Part shown: positions 32,963 to 44,371 of the stretch, piece by piece | Layout: each line of letters starts with the position of its first letter | Numbering within the stretch: position 1 is the stretch's first letter | NCBI GenBank assembly: GCA_022925895.1 | Contig: JAKSYS010000176.1 | Location: 31,317-95,316, forward strand | Direction of reading: 5' to 3' | Length of the DNA: 64,000 nt | Source of the DNA: Fragilaria crotonensis | Lineage: Eukaryota; Bacillariophyta; Fragilariophyceae; Fragilariales; Fragilariaceae | Translations under genes and position numbers: made by a program | Notes under the pieces: generated by a model | Databases searched by the model: none | The model's input: the letters and a program-made list of their open reading frames with translations, nothing else | Told to the model about the DNA's origin: nothing

Positions 32963-33798
32963 CATACCACTGTTTTTCCCCTGTTTTGTACTGGTACCGT
33001 TGTTTGCTCGCTGTTAGATTAACAGTCCCGAATTGCTTGTCTTTAACCCGAGAAAGCAAGCGATTTGGTCCATTTGAAGGCCTCAAGTGGATTTGTTGAG
33101 TTGTGAAAATCGTCGTTTGTCGAATCGACGTTTCGAAGTGCTAAGTAGCACCTGCCGTCCCTGTCGTGTTGCGAAGGTTCGAGGCATTCGTGTGATCTGC
33201 ATTGAAGCAGATCAGTGTGACCGTCATTGAGACGAATATCGACGGTTTTGCATAGCGGAAAAAGGACCATTGTCGCTGGCCCGTCATCGATCGAGTTCGG
33301 AAAGCCAGTTGAAACGGGGTTGTTCTGATTCGAACTGGTACTGACGTTCCTGTGTTCTGACGTACGAGTCGTATACTTCCTAAGTAACGAGGAAGATTTG
33401 GTCCGAAGTTCCGAAGATTCGGGAAGAAGATTCTTCGGAGATTCGCAATTTGTCACGATTCCCTAAGTCATTTGGACGAGATTTGGTCAAAGGTCCGAAG
33501 ATTCGAGATTCAAATTCGTTGAAGATTCTGAGAGTCACCGAGATCCGGAGAGAGAACAAGAATCTTCTGCAACTTCAAGGTCTGTCGGTCAGCCGGTTTT
33601 CCAGATCGAATCTAAGGTCTGTCCTGTGTCCAAAGTTTCTCGACGTCTGTCTGTCCAACGTCATTTGAGTCGAGTCGGATCGGAAGTCAACGTCCGTCCG
33701 TCATCCCATTTTGAGTCGAGTCGGATCGGAACACTAACCGTCCGTCTGTCATCCGTTTTTTGAGCTACACCCTGACCGGTCTAGCTACCCCTGTCAAG

Positions 33799-35280
33799 AT
33801 GGTTTCAACCAGACAAACTGTTGAACCAACTCCCTTTGTTCATTTGATGAACAATGTGTTGACCTCTGCCATGTATGCAACTGCATTTGAGGCATGGGGT
33901 GTGACTTCGGTCACTGATATCCTGTCCCTGACCAAGGAAGATATTGAGTCTGAGTTCCTGGTGCTGATGGAGCAACAACCAGGCTCCGTTTGATGGATCG
34001 TAAGAAGGTCCTTGAAGTCCAAGATTGGTTCCATGAGAGTGTGAAGATCCTTCTGCAGATGTGTGGTTTGGTTTGACTGCGGAGGTCCTTGAGGAATTCC
34101 GCACTGCTCGTACTGCGATGAAGACTTCGAAGAGCATTCCAAGTTTGACTTCAGGCAATGTTGCACCTGACCCTGCACCACCAGCTGCTTCTGTTGACCG
34201 TGCTGCTCCTGATTTGGCTTATGAGTTTGCCAAGGCAACCAAGAGGAGCTTCTCTGATTTGAAGCAATTCAAGGATGCGCATCAGTGGACTTGGTGGCAT
34301 CGCCATTTGATTTCAACGTCGCGTGCCCAAGGAATTGGGAATGTCTATGATGTCAACTTTGAGCCAACGACTGATGCTGAGAAGAAGTTGTTCAAGCTAC
34401 AGAATGAGTTTGCCTTCAGTTGCTTGGAGCAGGCCCTCCATACTGCTGATGGGAAGTTGTTTATCCGTGAGTTTCAAGAGTCTGGAAATGCTCGCGGTGT
34501 GTATCAGCGTTTGGTTGCAACCTACAACACTGGTGAAGCTGGTCGTTTGAAGGCTGAGAAGATTGAGACTGAGTTGCAAGATATGAGACTTGATGTGAGG
34601 CAGTGGAAGAAAGGCTGCCAAGCTTTTTTGACCGCATGGGAGCACAAGATTCGTGACCTTGCTGAGTTGGATCCTGAGGCTGTGACTGAGTCCAAGAAGT
34701 GGCGTTGGCTCCGTCAAGCTGTGTTGCCTCACAAGACCATGGAGGCTGCAATCACCAACTTTGATTCCTTGGATAAGTTTGCGCGCAAGATGACTCCTGA
34801 TGGTGATGGATTGGGTTTTCAGGAGATGTTCAATCAGTTGATGGATGCTGCAACTCGCCATGACAAGATTACGAAGGATAATGTTGCCAACCAACAACGT
34901 CGTGTCCAGGAAGGCAAGTTCCAAACTGTCACCAACAAGAAAGGCACCAAGGGCTCCAGTGATGGGAAGAAGGCCGATCCTGCTGTTGTTTGGAAGTACT
35001 ATTCGCCTCAAGATTGGGAGAAGTTGTCTGTTGAGAAGAGGAAGCAGATTCTTGAGCAACGCAAGGTGACTCCGCGACCACCACGTTCCCAACGTGCTAA
35101 TTCTGCTTCAACCACCACCACGCAATCGTCGTCAACTGAGGCCCCAGCAAGTGCTGCTCCAATTCCTGCCACTGTGATTGCCAACCAAGCCCAAGTTGAT
35201 GCTCAATCAGTTGTATCCTCCAGTTCTGCGCCAACTGTTTCTGTTCTGCTGTCCCTGGATCTACTATCCGTTCAATGCTT
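33799..35280 (+). pseudogene. Copia-2 Gag
   Basis: The start MVSTRQTVEPTPFVHLMNN lies in ORF 33760-33993. The frame changes, and ORF 34061-35467 supplies the capsid-like body (SDLKQFKDAHQWTWWHRHL, KLQNEFAFSCLEQAL, DLAELDPEAVTESKKW) and a basic, Ser/Thr-rich end. No CCHC knuckle is recognised. Gag packages the RNA; this copy is interrupted. Confidence 0.65.
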
Positions 35281-36924
35281 TCCAATGCTGCACACTCGCG
35301 CCGTGACGATGACAGTGTCATGGTTCAGGAAGGGAAGGTTTACCTCCGCGTCAAGATGGCAAATGTTAAGTATCGTTTCCGTGCCCACTCTGCTGCTCGA
35401 ACTGCTTGTGCTGGTTCTCTCATTGATGGGGGAGCCAATGGTGGCTTGTGTGGATCTGATGTTTTGATTCTGTCGGAAACTGGCCAACGCTGCGATGTCA
35501 CCGGTATCACCAACAATGCTGTGACCGATTTGCCGATTGTCCAAGCTGCTGGTCTGATTCAAAGCTCCATTGGTCCGATTATTGGTATCTTCAACCAATA
35601 TGCATCCATTGGTGATGGAAAGTCTGTGCATTCCTGTGCCCAACTGCGAAGTTTTGGCACTTTGATTGATGATGTCCCTATTGCTTGTGGAGGGACTCAG
35701 CAACTTGTGACCCCTGAAGGTTACATTGTTCCCTTGTCCATTCGTGATGGATTGGCTTACATGGATATGAGTTCCCCTTCTGCTGATGATCTTGACCGCT
35801 ACCCTCATGTGATTTTCACCTCGGACGCTGCTTGGGATCCTTCGCTCCTTGACCATGAACACGCTTTGGCTCCGGATGTCTATCATGTTGACTACACCCA
35901 TGGTTTTCAGGATCACCGAGTTAATGATTTTGGGGAGGTTATCTTTGATCATCAAGCCTGTGTTGAGTATTGTTCTGTGCATGCCCATGAAGCTTCTGTG
36001 CATCGCCATGACCCTCACTATGAAGCCATGAGACCCTATCTTGGATGGGTCAACCTTGAGCGTGTGAAGAAGACTTTGAGAATACGACGCAGTGGTTTCG
36101 TGCTTCTGTTCGCTTGCCGTTCGCCATCACTTCAAGAGTCGATTTCCTGCTGCAAATGTTCCTCGCCTGCATGAAACTGTTGCAACAGATACTTTCTTCT
36201 CGGATGTTCCCGCTCATGATGACGGCGTTCTCGGTCATGGAGGCGCTACGATGGTCCAAGTCTACTGCGGCAAGGACAGCCAGCTTACTCGTGGCTATCC
36301 GATGACTTCGAACATGACATGTATCACACACTTGAAGATTTCATTCGCCAAGAAGGTGCCCCTGATGCTCTGCTCAGTGACAATGCCAAGGCTCAGATTG
36401 GGAAGAATGTCCAACAGATTTTGAGGATGTATCGTATTGCTGACTTCCAGTGTGAACCTCACTACCAACATCAGAACTATGCTGAGCGCCGGATTCAAGA
36501 GATCAAGAAGACTGTCAATGCTTTGTTGGATCGCACCGGTACTCCTGCTGCTTACTGGCTTCTTGCCATGCTCTATGTGATCAATTTGATGAACCATCTT
36601 GCTGTTGCTTCCTTGGATTGGAAGACTCCCTTGGAAGTTGCTCATGGACAGAAGCCTGATATCTCGCCGTTCTTGCAATTTCGTTGGTGGGAACCTGTGT
36701 ATTATGAGGCTCCGGCGACGAGTGGTTTTCCGTCTGAAAGTGTTGAGAAGACTGGTCGCTGGGTTGGTATTGCTGAACACCAAGGTGATGTGCTGACCTA
36801 CTTGGTGCTCACCGACGACACTCTTCGAGTTATTGCCCGCTCCAATGTTCGCTCTGCCCTTTCGCCGACGCATCCCAACTTTCGTGCCTATGCTCCTCGC
36901 CTTCCGATGGAGGGGAGGATTTGA
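35275..36924 (+). pseudogene. Copia-2 protease and integrase
   Basis: ORF 35275-36174 carries a protease-like strand with LIDGGANGGLCGSD near 35422-35463. There Asp-Gly-Gly replaces the usual Asp-Ser/Thr-Gly, and the CGSD tail is intact. Integrase follows in ORFs 36092-36424 (VATDTFFSDVPAHDDG, QLTRGYPMTSNM) and 36319-36924 (LSDNAKAQIGKNVQQIL, YAERRIQEIKKTVNALLDR, and a C-terminal WWEPVYYEA block). The frames switch twice, so no continuous enzyme results. Confidence 0.7.
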
Positions 36925-39308
36925 TTCCGTTGAATATCGATCCAGGTGATTCTCCGCGTCATGTCAAGGATATCATCTACAATTCGAGCGACCTTGCTGG
37001 TGTTAACGTTGATCCATCGGAACTCAAGCTCCCATACTTCACGCCTGACGAACTTTTGAATCGCACATTTCTTCACGAAGTTGATGGTCAACGCATGCGC
37101 GCCCGAGTCATTCGGAAGATTATGGATAATGATGCGCACAATCATCAAAATATCAAGTTTTTGCTCGAGATTGGCGCTGGTGAACATGACGAAATTATTG
37201 CTTACAATGAACTTTCGGATTTGGTTGAGCGACAGGTCAATGAGGAGCGAAGCACTGATGATGTGTCCCTTGGGTCTATGATGACATTATTGCACACCAA
37301 GGTCCTTTGAAGCCGACTGATCCATTTTACAAAGGCTCTTCCTACAATGTTCTTGTTCGCTGGATGAATGGTGAAGAAACCTATGAACCCTTGTATGAAA
37401 TGATCAAAGACGATCCGATTTCGGTTGCCAAGTATGCCAAGGAACAAGGATTGCTTGATACTCCAGGTTGGAAGAAGCTTCAGAAGTTTGCGCGTCGGAT
37501 CAAGAAATTTCTGCGCATGGTCAAGCAAGCAAAGCTCCAACATGGGTCTCGTGGAATTCGTTTTAAGTTTGGAGTTCAGGTCCTCGCAATTGGAAGGAAG
37601 CCATGGAACTGGATGAGAAACACAAGTCAACTTTGTGGCGCGACGCAATCAAGAAGGAGATGGACCAGATTGCAGAGTATGGAACTTTCCGCGATCTTGG
37701 AAGGGGAGCAACCGCTCCAGCTGGCTACAAGAAAATCACTGTCCGCCTTGTCTTTGATGTCAAGCATGATCTCCGTCACAAGGCGCGTCTTGTTGCAGGT
37801 GGCCATCTTACTGATCCGCCGAAGGACTCTGTCTATTCAGGTGTTGTTTCTTTGCGAAGCCTTCGTCTTGTTGCACTGTTTGCTGAATTGAATGGCTTAC
37901 AGCTTTGGGCTGCCGATGTTGGAAATGCCTACCTTGAAGCTTTGACAAAGGAAAAGGTTTATGTTATTGCTGGTCCAGAGTTTGGGGAGCTGGAGGGTCA
38001 TATCCTCCTGATCCATAAGGCTTTGTATGGTCTTCGTACTTCTGGTGCCAGGTGGCATGAACATTTTGCCGACACACTTCGTGATCTTGGATTCACGCCC
38101 TGCAAGGCTGATCCTGATGTTTGGATGAAGAATTGTGGATCGCATTATGAGTATATTTGCGTTTATGTTGATGATCTTGCAATTGCCATGAGAAACCCTC
38201 AAGAATTCATCAATGTTTTGGTCAATGATTGTGGTTACAAGCTTAAGGGTGTTGGTCCAATGGAGTATCATCTCGGAGCGGATATCTACCGTGATAACGA
38301 TGGCACTCTGCTTTGGAGCCAAGTCCTACATTTCTCGTTTGCTTCGTACCTACGAATCGATCTTTGGGAGCAACCAAAGGAATACTCTTCCCCTTGATCG
38401 CAATGACCACCCAGAGTTGGATACCTCCGATGAGTTGCCTGAGTCCGATATTAAGCGTTTTCAGTCACTGATTGGCGCTCCAGTGGGCTATCAGTCTTTG
38501 TCGTTTCGATATTCAATGTGCTGTGATGACCCTTGGACGTTTTCGTGCCGCGCCGCGTTGGACATATGTTGCGTGTCCAACGCATTTGTGGCTATCTTCG
38601 CAAGAAGCCTGATGCTGCCGTTCGTTTCCGTATTGGTATTCCTGATACGACGATCCATGTTGAACCTCCTCGTCAGAATTGGGAGTACGTCTACGGTGAT
38701 TTGTCTGAAGAACTTCCGTTTGATATGCCTGTCCCACTTGGGAAACCTGTTCGGATTTACGTTTGAAGACGAATTTGTTGCATGACCACGTCACTGGACG
38801 TTCTGCGATGGGTATTTTGCACTTTGTGAATCAGACTCCGGTGGAATGGTTTTCTAAGCGACAGAATACTGTGGAAACTGCTACGTATGGTTCTGAATTT
38901 GTTGTTGCTCGGACTGCAACTGAACAGATTATTGATCTTCGTTACACGATTCGCATGCTTGGTGTGCCTTTGGACGGTCCTGCTTGGATGTTTGGTGACA
39001 ATGAGAGTGTTGTTAAGTCTGCTACGATCCCGCATTCTTCTCTCATGAAGCGTCACAATGCTTTGGCATACCACCGTGTCCGCGAAGCGATTGCTGCAAA
39101 GATCTTGCATTTCTGCCATATCCCTGGTAATCAGAATCCTGCTGATGTTCTTACCAAGTTCTTGCCTTGGGCCACGTCTTGGCCATTGATTGAACCCATT
39201 CTGTTTTGGAAAGGGGAGACCGACAAGTCTGCATCTGATGATGATCCTCAGACATTCTCCTTGAGTATCGCGTCCATCACAGAGGGGAGTGACAAAAACC
39301 CTACTTGA
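36921..39308 (+). pseudogene. Copia-2 reverse transcriptase and RNase H
   Basis: ORF 37603-38397 holds the copia RT core: RLVFDVKHDLRHKARLVAGG, LWAADVGNAYLEA, HKALYGLRTSGARWHEH and YVDD at 38164-38175. ORF 38763-39308 holds RNase H (NTVETATYGSEFVVARTA, then MFGDNESVV, ending NPADVLTKFLPW). Frame changes separate the linker (36921-37891), RT and RNase H. The catalytic residues survive inside each piece, so decay is recent or the breaks are consensus errors. Confidence 0.78.
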
Positions 39309-39683
39309 CTACTGGTATGGTTGAGCTGGTATCGCGTACTGTATGCTTGAATACTGTACTACTGTCTGTTTCCTGACACGATACTACATTCTACACACAT
39401 GGTATGTTTTCTACACAGTTTCTACATGCTTCGAATTATGGAAATCCTACGATTAAATCATAGTATTTGTTGTTGCCAAATTGATAAGTACCATCGGTAG
39501 ATTGTTCGGATTGATCACCCGTTTCAATCTATCATACCACTGTTTTTCCCCTGTTTTGTACCGTTGTTTGCTCGCTGTTAACATGCGCATGGGATCCCTT
39601 GCCTCTGATGCCCGACCAGCGGAAAGCGAAAAACTAACTTCGAGGATCATGTGCCTACTGATGACCTTGTTGCTGGGTGTTTG

Positions 39684-40021
39684 ACCCCTACCAAGCAAAC
39701 TACTTCTTGTCGTTAGTAATCTACTGCCAACAACAGGCTCCTTCTTGTAAGCACCAGCTTGCACCCAGCACCAAGGCAGCTCGCAAGACTGCTTCTGTCA
39801 CTGAAGGCATAGTGAAGCCTCACAAAGACTGTCCTGGAACCATCACTCTGCGTGAGATTTGTCATTACCAGAAGACTTCGGAACATTTGATCTGCAAGGC
39901 TCCTTTTCAGCATCTTGCCCGTGATATTGCTCCTCGGGATTTCAAATCTGACATTCGCTTCCAACAAACAACATCTGCTGTCCTTGCCCTGCAGGCTAAT
40001 AGCTTCTTGAGGAAGAAATAG
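39684..40021 (+). pseudogene. Truncated histone H3 pseudogene
   Basis: The frame ending at 40021 matches H3 across the tail and first two thirds of the fold: [43 protein letters not shown], then DFKSDIRFQ and SAVLALQ. It then stops at LRKK before helix 3. At DNA level the H3 N-terminus is also visible (Thr-Lys-Gln-Thr at 39690-39701), but stops and a frame change separate it from the rest. There are small insertions (about one residue before DFKSD and two after RFQ) and many Cys/His substitutions at conserved Arg/Lys positions. The position next to a retroelement end suggests a retrocopy. Confidence 0.82.
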
Positions 40022-40205
40022 CATGATTAATAGGTAGTGTTTTCTCTCTGCACATCAACATTGCTGTTGATGGACGATGCAATGAGCAACATCTTATTGA
40101 GTACGAGCTATTTGTATTAGAAAATTCTCATAGTGGGTGGTATGTTTGTGTGTTTTGGGCAATGTTCATCCTTGTGTAATGACCGCTATTTTTTTAAATC
40201 CCTTT

Positions 40206-40272
40206 TTTGTCGCATGCTAGCTTTTTTCATGCGACAAACTGGATCAAACTCCGTTAAATAATTGACGGAGTT
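40206..40272. other. Two adjacent perfect stem-loops
   Basis: Arms TTTGTCGCATG (40206-40216) and its complement (40228-40238) have an 11-bp stem and 11-base loop. Nine bases later, arms AACTCCGT (40247-40254) and ACGGAGTT (40265-40272) follow. No RNA family is recognised. Confidence 0.6.
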
Positions 40273-40479
40273 CGTGATGCTGTAACTTTGTGAACATCAT
40301 GATTGGCAAGCAATCGTCACAGCTTTAGGTAGTACTCCGTATGTCAAAAGGACTACAGATCGCACTTTTCAGAATCAAATGAGAGTTGGTTGCTGTTCTG
40401 TTCTGGCATCGTAACTTTTTGTCGTCTTTTTTGTCGCACGTATTTTTCACACTGGGGTTGAACTCTACGCAATTCACGG

Positions 40480-41060
40480 TACGTGTACTGTACCAGTAGA
40501 GAGCAGAGAGTACAGCACACGATGGTTGCCAAAGTACAGTACTATACCAGGTACTCGAGTACCAGGCTGGTTCGTATGCTTGCTATATATGACATATGCA
40601 TTCATGGCTTTTGGTGGTACAAACTCCTACCCGTAGTACCAGGACTAAATTGTACTGTACGTAGCTCCGGGTGCTTGTACGAGTACATTTCCGGTGTTTT
40701 GCAACCGAAGTATATATTTTCAACTCCCTCCGGTATGTGCGTGTATACGACAGGGACCTGTAGAACTCGCAGGTACTGTGACAAAAACGCAGTATGGAAC
40801 ACCATGATCTTTTGCAACCCAGTTGCACGTAGGGTTGCAAAATTTCTACGAGAGAACGGCGTAGGTTTGCAAGACCCAATCCGTGTTTTTTGCAACTCGA
40901 ATTAGTCAATCACAGCAGTACCAGGTACAGTACCAAAGTAAGGGTGCATTGGGGTAACCCTGATTTTCACGAGTTCTCAGATACCGGGTACAGTACTCTA
41001 GCCAAGTACTAACGTACTCCACTACTCCACTACTCCAGTGCTCCGGTCCGCAGTCCTCAC
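40480..41060. repeat. GTAC-rich spacer, second cluster
   Basis: Dense GTAC words in contexts such as GGTACTCGAGTACC and CAGTACC, non-coding. Confidence 0.6.
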
Positions 41061-43682
41061 TACTCCTGTACAGCGTCAACCAGCAAAGGAAGAACAAGCA
41101 TATAAACATGGTGTCTGGATTAGAATTCTTTTGCCTTAAAGGCACACTTGTTGACAGTTTTCTTTAAGGTTGAACAAATAGATAAGATGATGGGTATGCT
41201 ATGCAGCTATTGTGATGTAAAATCATGAAGATGATATGATTTGTCAAGTTTTCATTTTTGAGTTTTTTCTTAACATGGCATCAGGAGAGGTGAGTCACTC
41301 AAATTGAGTCCAATTTACAAAATCAAGTGGGTATGACTTTTTTGCATGTTACACATTCATGTCAAATGTATGTGTTGTTATGAGTCTGCTGTTGTGGAAG
41401 TGGTTCTTGAGTCAGAAAGGAACACATTCAAATTGCTGGTGATCTGAACAACAGGAATACTTTGGAGTTTGTGGTGAAACTTATGCTTTTTGCAACTGAC
41501 ACTGGTTCAATTAAATTAGTAGCCAGTGCTGGTAGTTCTTTGGAATGTGCCATAAGATAAAAAATGAGTTGTCAACAAAAATAATTATTCAAAAGTGACT
41601 GTGACTGACCATTCCTGTTGAGTTGTTTTTGCTGGTGATGTTTGACTTGGCAAAACGTATGTAGTGGATCCTCACACCTTCACAAGCTTGCTGGAACATC
41701 AGTCTGACTAATTTAACACTGTGATTTCATTTACTTGTTACAGTAGTCAGCAATTAAATTACGAAGATAAAACTCATGCGAGCAGGAAAAATCCCAAATT
41801 TAATGTGTTCTAACTTGTGAACGGTCACTCGGCTCCTCACCAAAAGCAAGCTACTAGAACAGTACTAACACCATGTGTTTTAGGGTGTAGTACTACAAAA
41901 TACTAGGAAGTCAATACATAAATCTTCCTGAATGAATACAATCAAATCACCAATTTCTCAATCTGTCCAGGTACTGTGGTAGTTTGATTTGTCCAGATAC
42001 TCTGTCCATGCTTGTACTGCTGGAGTTCTTGGAGAAATAAAGTACTGTACTCCAAATAATTTTCTTATCCTACATTCAGCTCTGACTGTCACAACACCTC
42101 AGGAGTACTAGCTAACTACTTCCGATTTCCAGTTCAACCCTCCTGTATGACCTTTTGCATAAAATTGTCAACAATGACTGAACCTGGCTGTCACATACGT
42201 TAGTCTTGTGGAAATCATGATTTTCAAGCTTCAATGCTGTATTTATACAGACTTTTGTGTTGATAGTGAGAGTGAGGCACTTAATAGATTGCAACCAGCC
42301 ACAGTCCCCCTGCTTCTTAACAGAGAGAACAACAAGGTACAGAACACCCTCTTTTTCTATGTAGTGGAACCATGAACCAGCATCACTAGAGCCAGCAGCT
42401 CACAAGAAGGGTTATTTCAAGGGTCTCTACTATCTTGTGGACAGTACTATGGATCAGCTTCTCTCACACAGAAGCTAAGAGATTAGTGGAGGGTGGGCCA
42501 TATGACCATGTAGGAAACCCTCACCAGAAATGTTATGTACTACTTGTGGCTGGTGGGTGTGATTGATTCTGGTATCAGATGTATGAACACTGGTTCTTGA
42601 GAGTGGTGCAAGTGGGAGGAAGACTCAAACACAAAGACTTGAAGGGGTGTGATGCTGCTTGTAATGCATCTGTTATTGATGCCATGGTACAATGAGCCAA
42701 TTCTTTTTGTGCATTTGTGCCTTGGAGCTTGGTACTTGCCAAGACCAAAAGTACTTCTGTTGATGCAGCCAGTCTTACTGTGGGAATTTAAAGATAGTAG
42801 ATAAGCCATGACAGTAGCTCTAGAGTATATGCTGCTGGTGCTGCTTTGAAAAACCAAGAATGGAAGACCAGGATAAACTTCCTGGCATGCACAACTCTAC
42901 TGAGAGATCCAAAAAGGCATACATGTCTTATGAGAAATGAACACTACATTGTGTAAGATCTACACCAAGGAAAGTAATCTGGGGTTAGGCTGTTATGATT
43001 ATGTTTGCAGTGTAATTTACTTAGATTATATTTTTGAAAGACTTACTGGTTCTTATCTTTGATTGATTTATGACTTATAATGGAGGGTTGACAAACAACA
43101 AATAAGCTCACAATCCTACAGAGAAACAAACAGTGAAAAAGCAGAGGAGTATAAATAATACTGTATTACCAGGTACTCGAGTACCTGGTACTGTTTTATT
43201 GTATTTGCGTTCAGTATAGTAATCCTGGTACAAACTACTGTACCACGACAATAAAGTCAACATGCCGGTACCGGTAGGTCTGTAGTTTTCATATCACGTG
43301 CTGTATGGTATGTCATACACAACTACAGCAGACGTGTAGAGCATGAGATGTGTTGCGATGTACTCAGTACTACGTACTACGTACACGGAGTACCAAGTAC
43401 CAAGACAACAGGTGTTATTCAGGAAGCAAGAGGTCTAATTTTTCGATATTCTCCTTCAGTACGGTAAATGTGCGCTCGGTGTGATGCATACTCTAGGAAT
43501 TAATCCAGTAGCGTGGACTTGGTACATGTGGCTACGTTTTGTGCGATTAATACTATGCCTACGGGGTTGCACAACCGGTTGCAAAAAAAATGGGTACGGG
43601 CACAGTACAAGGAGTACAAGGGCGTATTGTAGGTACGGGTAGCATATAACGTGATATACATGTGAGAGACATGGGACATGGG

Positions 43683-44037
43683 CAGGGCTGACTTTTTTAG
43701 GCGATCTGGCCGGCGCGCCTACGAGCGCCTAAAACTCGCAAATTTAGGCGCTTTGTCGAAGTCTAATTTAGGCGCTGGGGTTAGGGGTTAGGGTTACAGT
43801 ACAGTGTCACAGTGCCAGTACTAAAATCAAGACAAAGGATCACGACAGTACTACTGTACACCTAATGTATCGTCCTACTGGTACCGGCTACTGTTTATAG
43901 TCGTACTGTCTACTGTATATAAATATATATAGAGCATGTATATCTATATTTTCGTTTAATTTAGGCGCTTTGTCGAAGTCGAATTTAGGCCATCATGCTG
44001 ATTTTTTCTAGGCGCCCGCCTAAAAAAATCACCCCTG
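43683..44037. mobile_element. hAT-type MITE 2 (355 bp)
   Basis: Terminal inverted repeats start CAGGGCTGACTTTTTTAGG on the left and CAGGGGTGATTTTTTTAGG on the right (two mismatches in 21 bp). The 8-bp flanks are identical, GACATGGG at 43675-43682 and 44038-44045. The site is an ACATGGG tandem tract, so that duplication is weaker evidence on its own. Subterminal direct repeats TTTAGGCGCTTTGTCGAAG occur near both ends. No ORF. Confidence 0.82.
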
Positions 44038-44045
44038 GACATGGG

Positions 44046-44371
44046 ACATGGGACATGGGACATGGGAGATGGGAGGTGGGAGTGTGGGAGTAGCCGAGTA
44101 GCTACTGTACCTATTGTAGTACTGGTAGCACGTTTCGCCAGTACAACCAGTCCTCTGAGAACGGTACAGTACTGCTATCTGGTACTACGCGGTACGAGTA
44201 ACAGTAACGTGTACTGGTACAGCTATTGCAGCTTGCAGCTATGAATAGATAGATAATATATGTACCGTCGTAATGCACACATTTGAAGAGACGCTGTTTT
44301 AAAGGATTAAATGGCTGGACAAATAGGCAGAATCCCATCCCGACAGTGAGGTATGGCGCACGTTTGCCCAT
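44046..44371. other. Spacer 3' of coatomer gamma
   Basis: Starts with the remaining ACATGGG repeats and a GTAC-rich stretch (about 44100-44220). No gene. Confidence 0.5.

Larger units (their letters stand above)
32963..39583 (+). mobile_element. Second Ty1/copia element, decayed, with 5' LTR truncated
   Basis: Gag, protease, integrase, RT and RNase H follow in copia order on the plus strand, split over about ten ORFs in three frames. A 48-bp sequence at 39533-39580 recurs at 32963-33016 with a 6-bp insertion, and both copies continue to an AACA end. This is best read as the tail of a 3' LTR and the surviving tail of the 5' LTR. The candidate 3' LTR is 39290-39583: it starts TGACAAAAACC after the purine run AGAGGGGAG and ends CTGTTAACA. 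Confidence 0.75.
40022..43682. other. Long ORF-poor spacer
   Basis: 3.7 kb with no recognisable gene. It holds two adjacent stem-loops near 40206-40272 and GTAC-rich clusters at about 40480-41060 and 43160-43400. The middle (41160-43100) is AT-rich unique sequence with stops in all frames; it could be old transposon DNA but no motif supports this. Confidence 0.5.

Noticed and set aside
32458-33099. 213-codon ORF in the right terminal repeat
   Set aside because: It is the same terminal-repeat sequence as the left copy followed by copia LTR tail; no protein features.
39684-40021. H3-like sequence as a functional centromeric H3 (CenH3)
   Set aside because: The loop-1 insertions are suggestive, but the tail is interrupted by stops, helix 3 is missing and no further exon was found.
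42540-42857. 105-codon minus-strand ORF in the long spacer
   Set aside because: No motif, no conserved pattern and Ser-rich composition; not distinguishable from chance.
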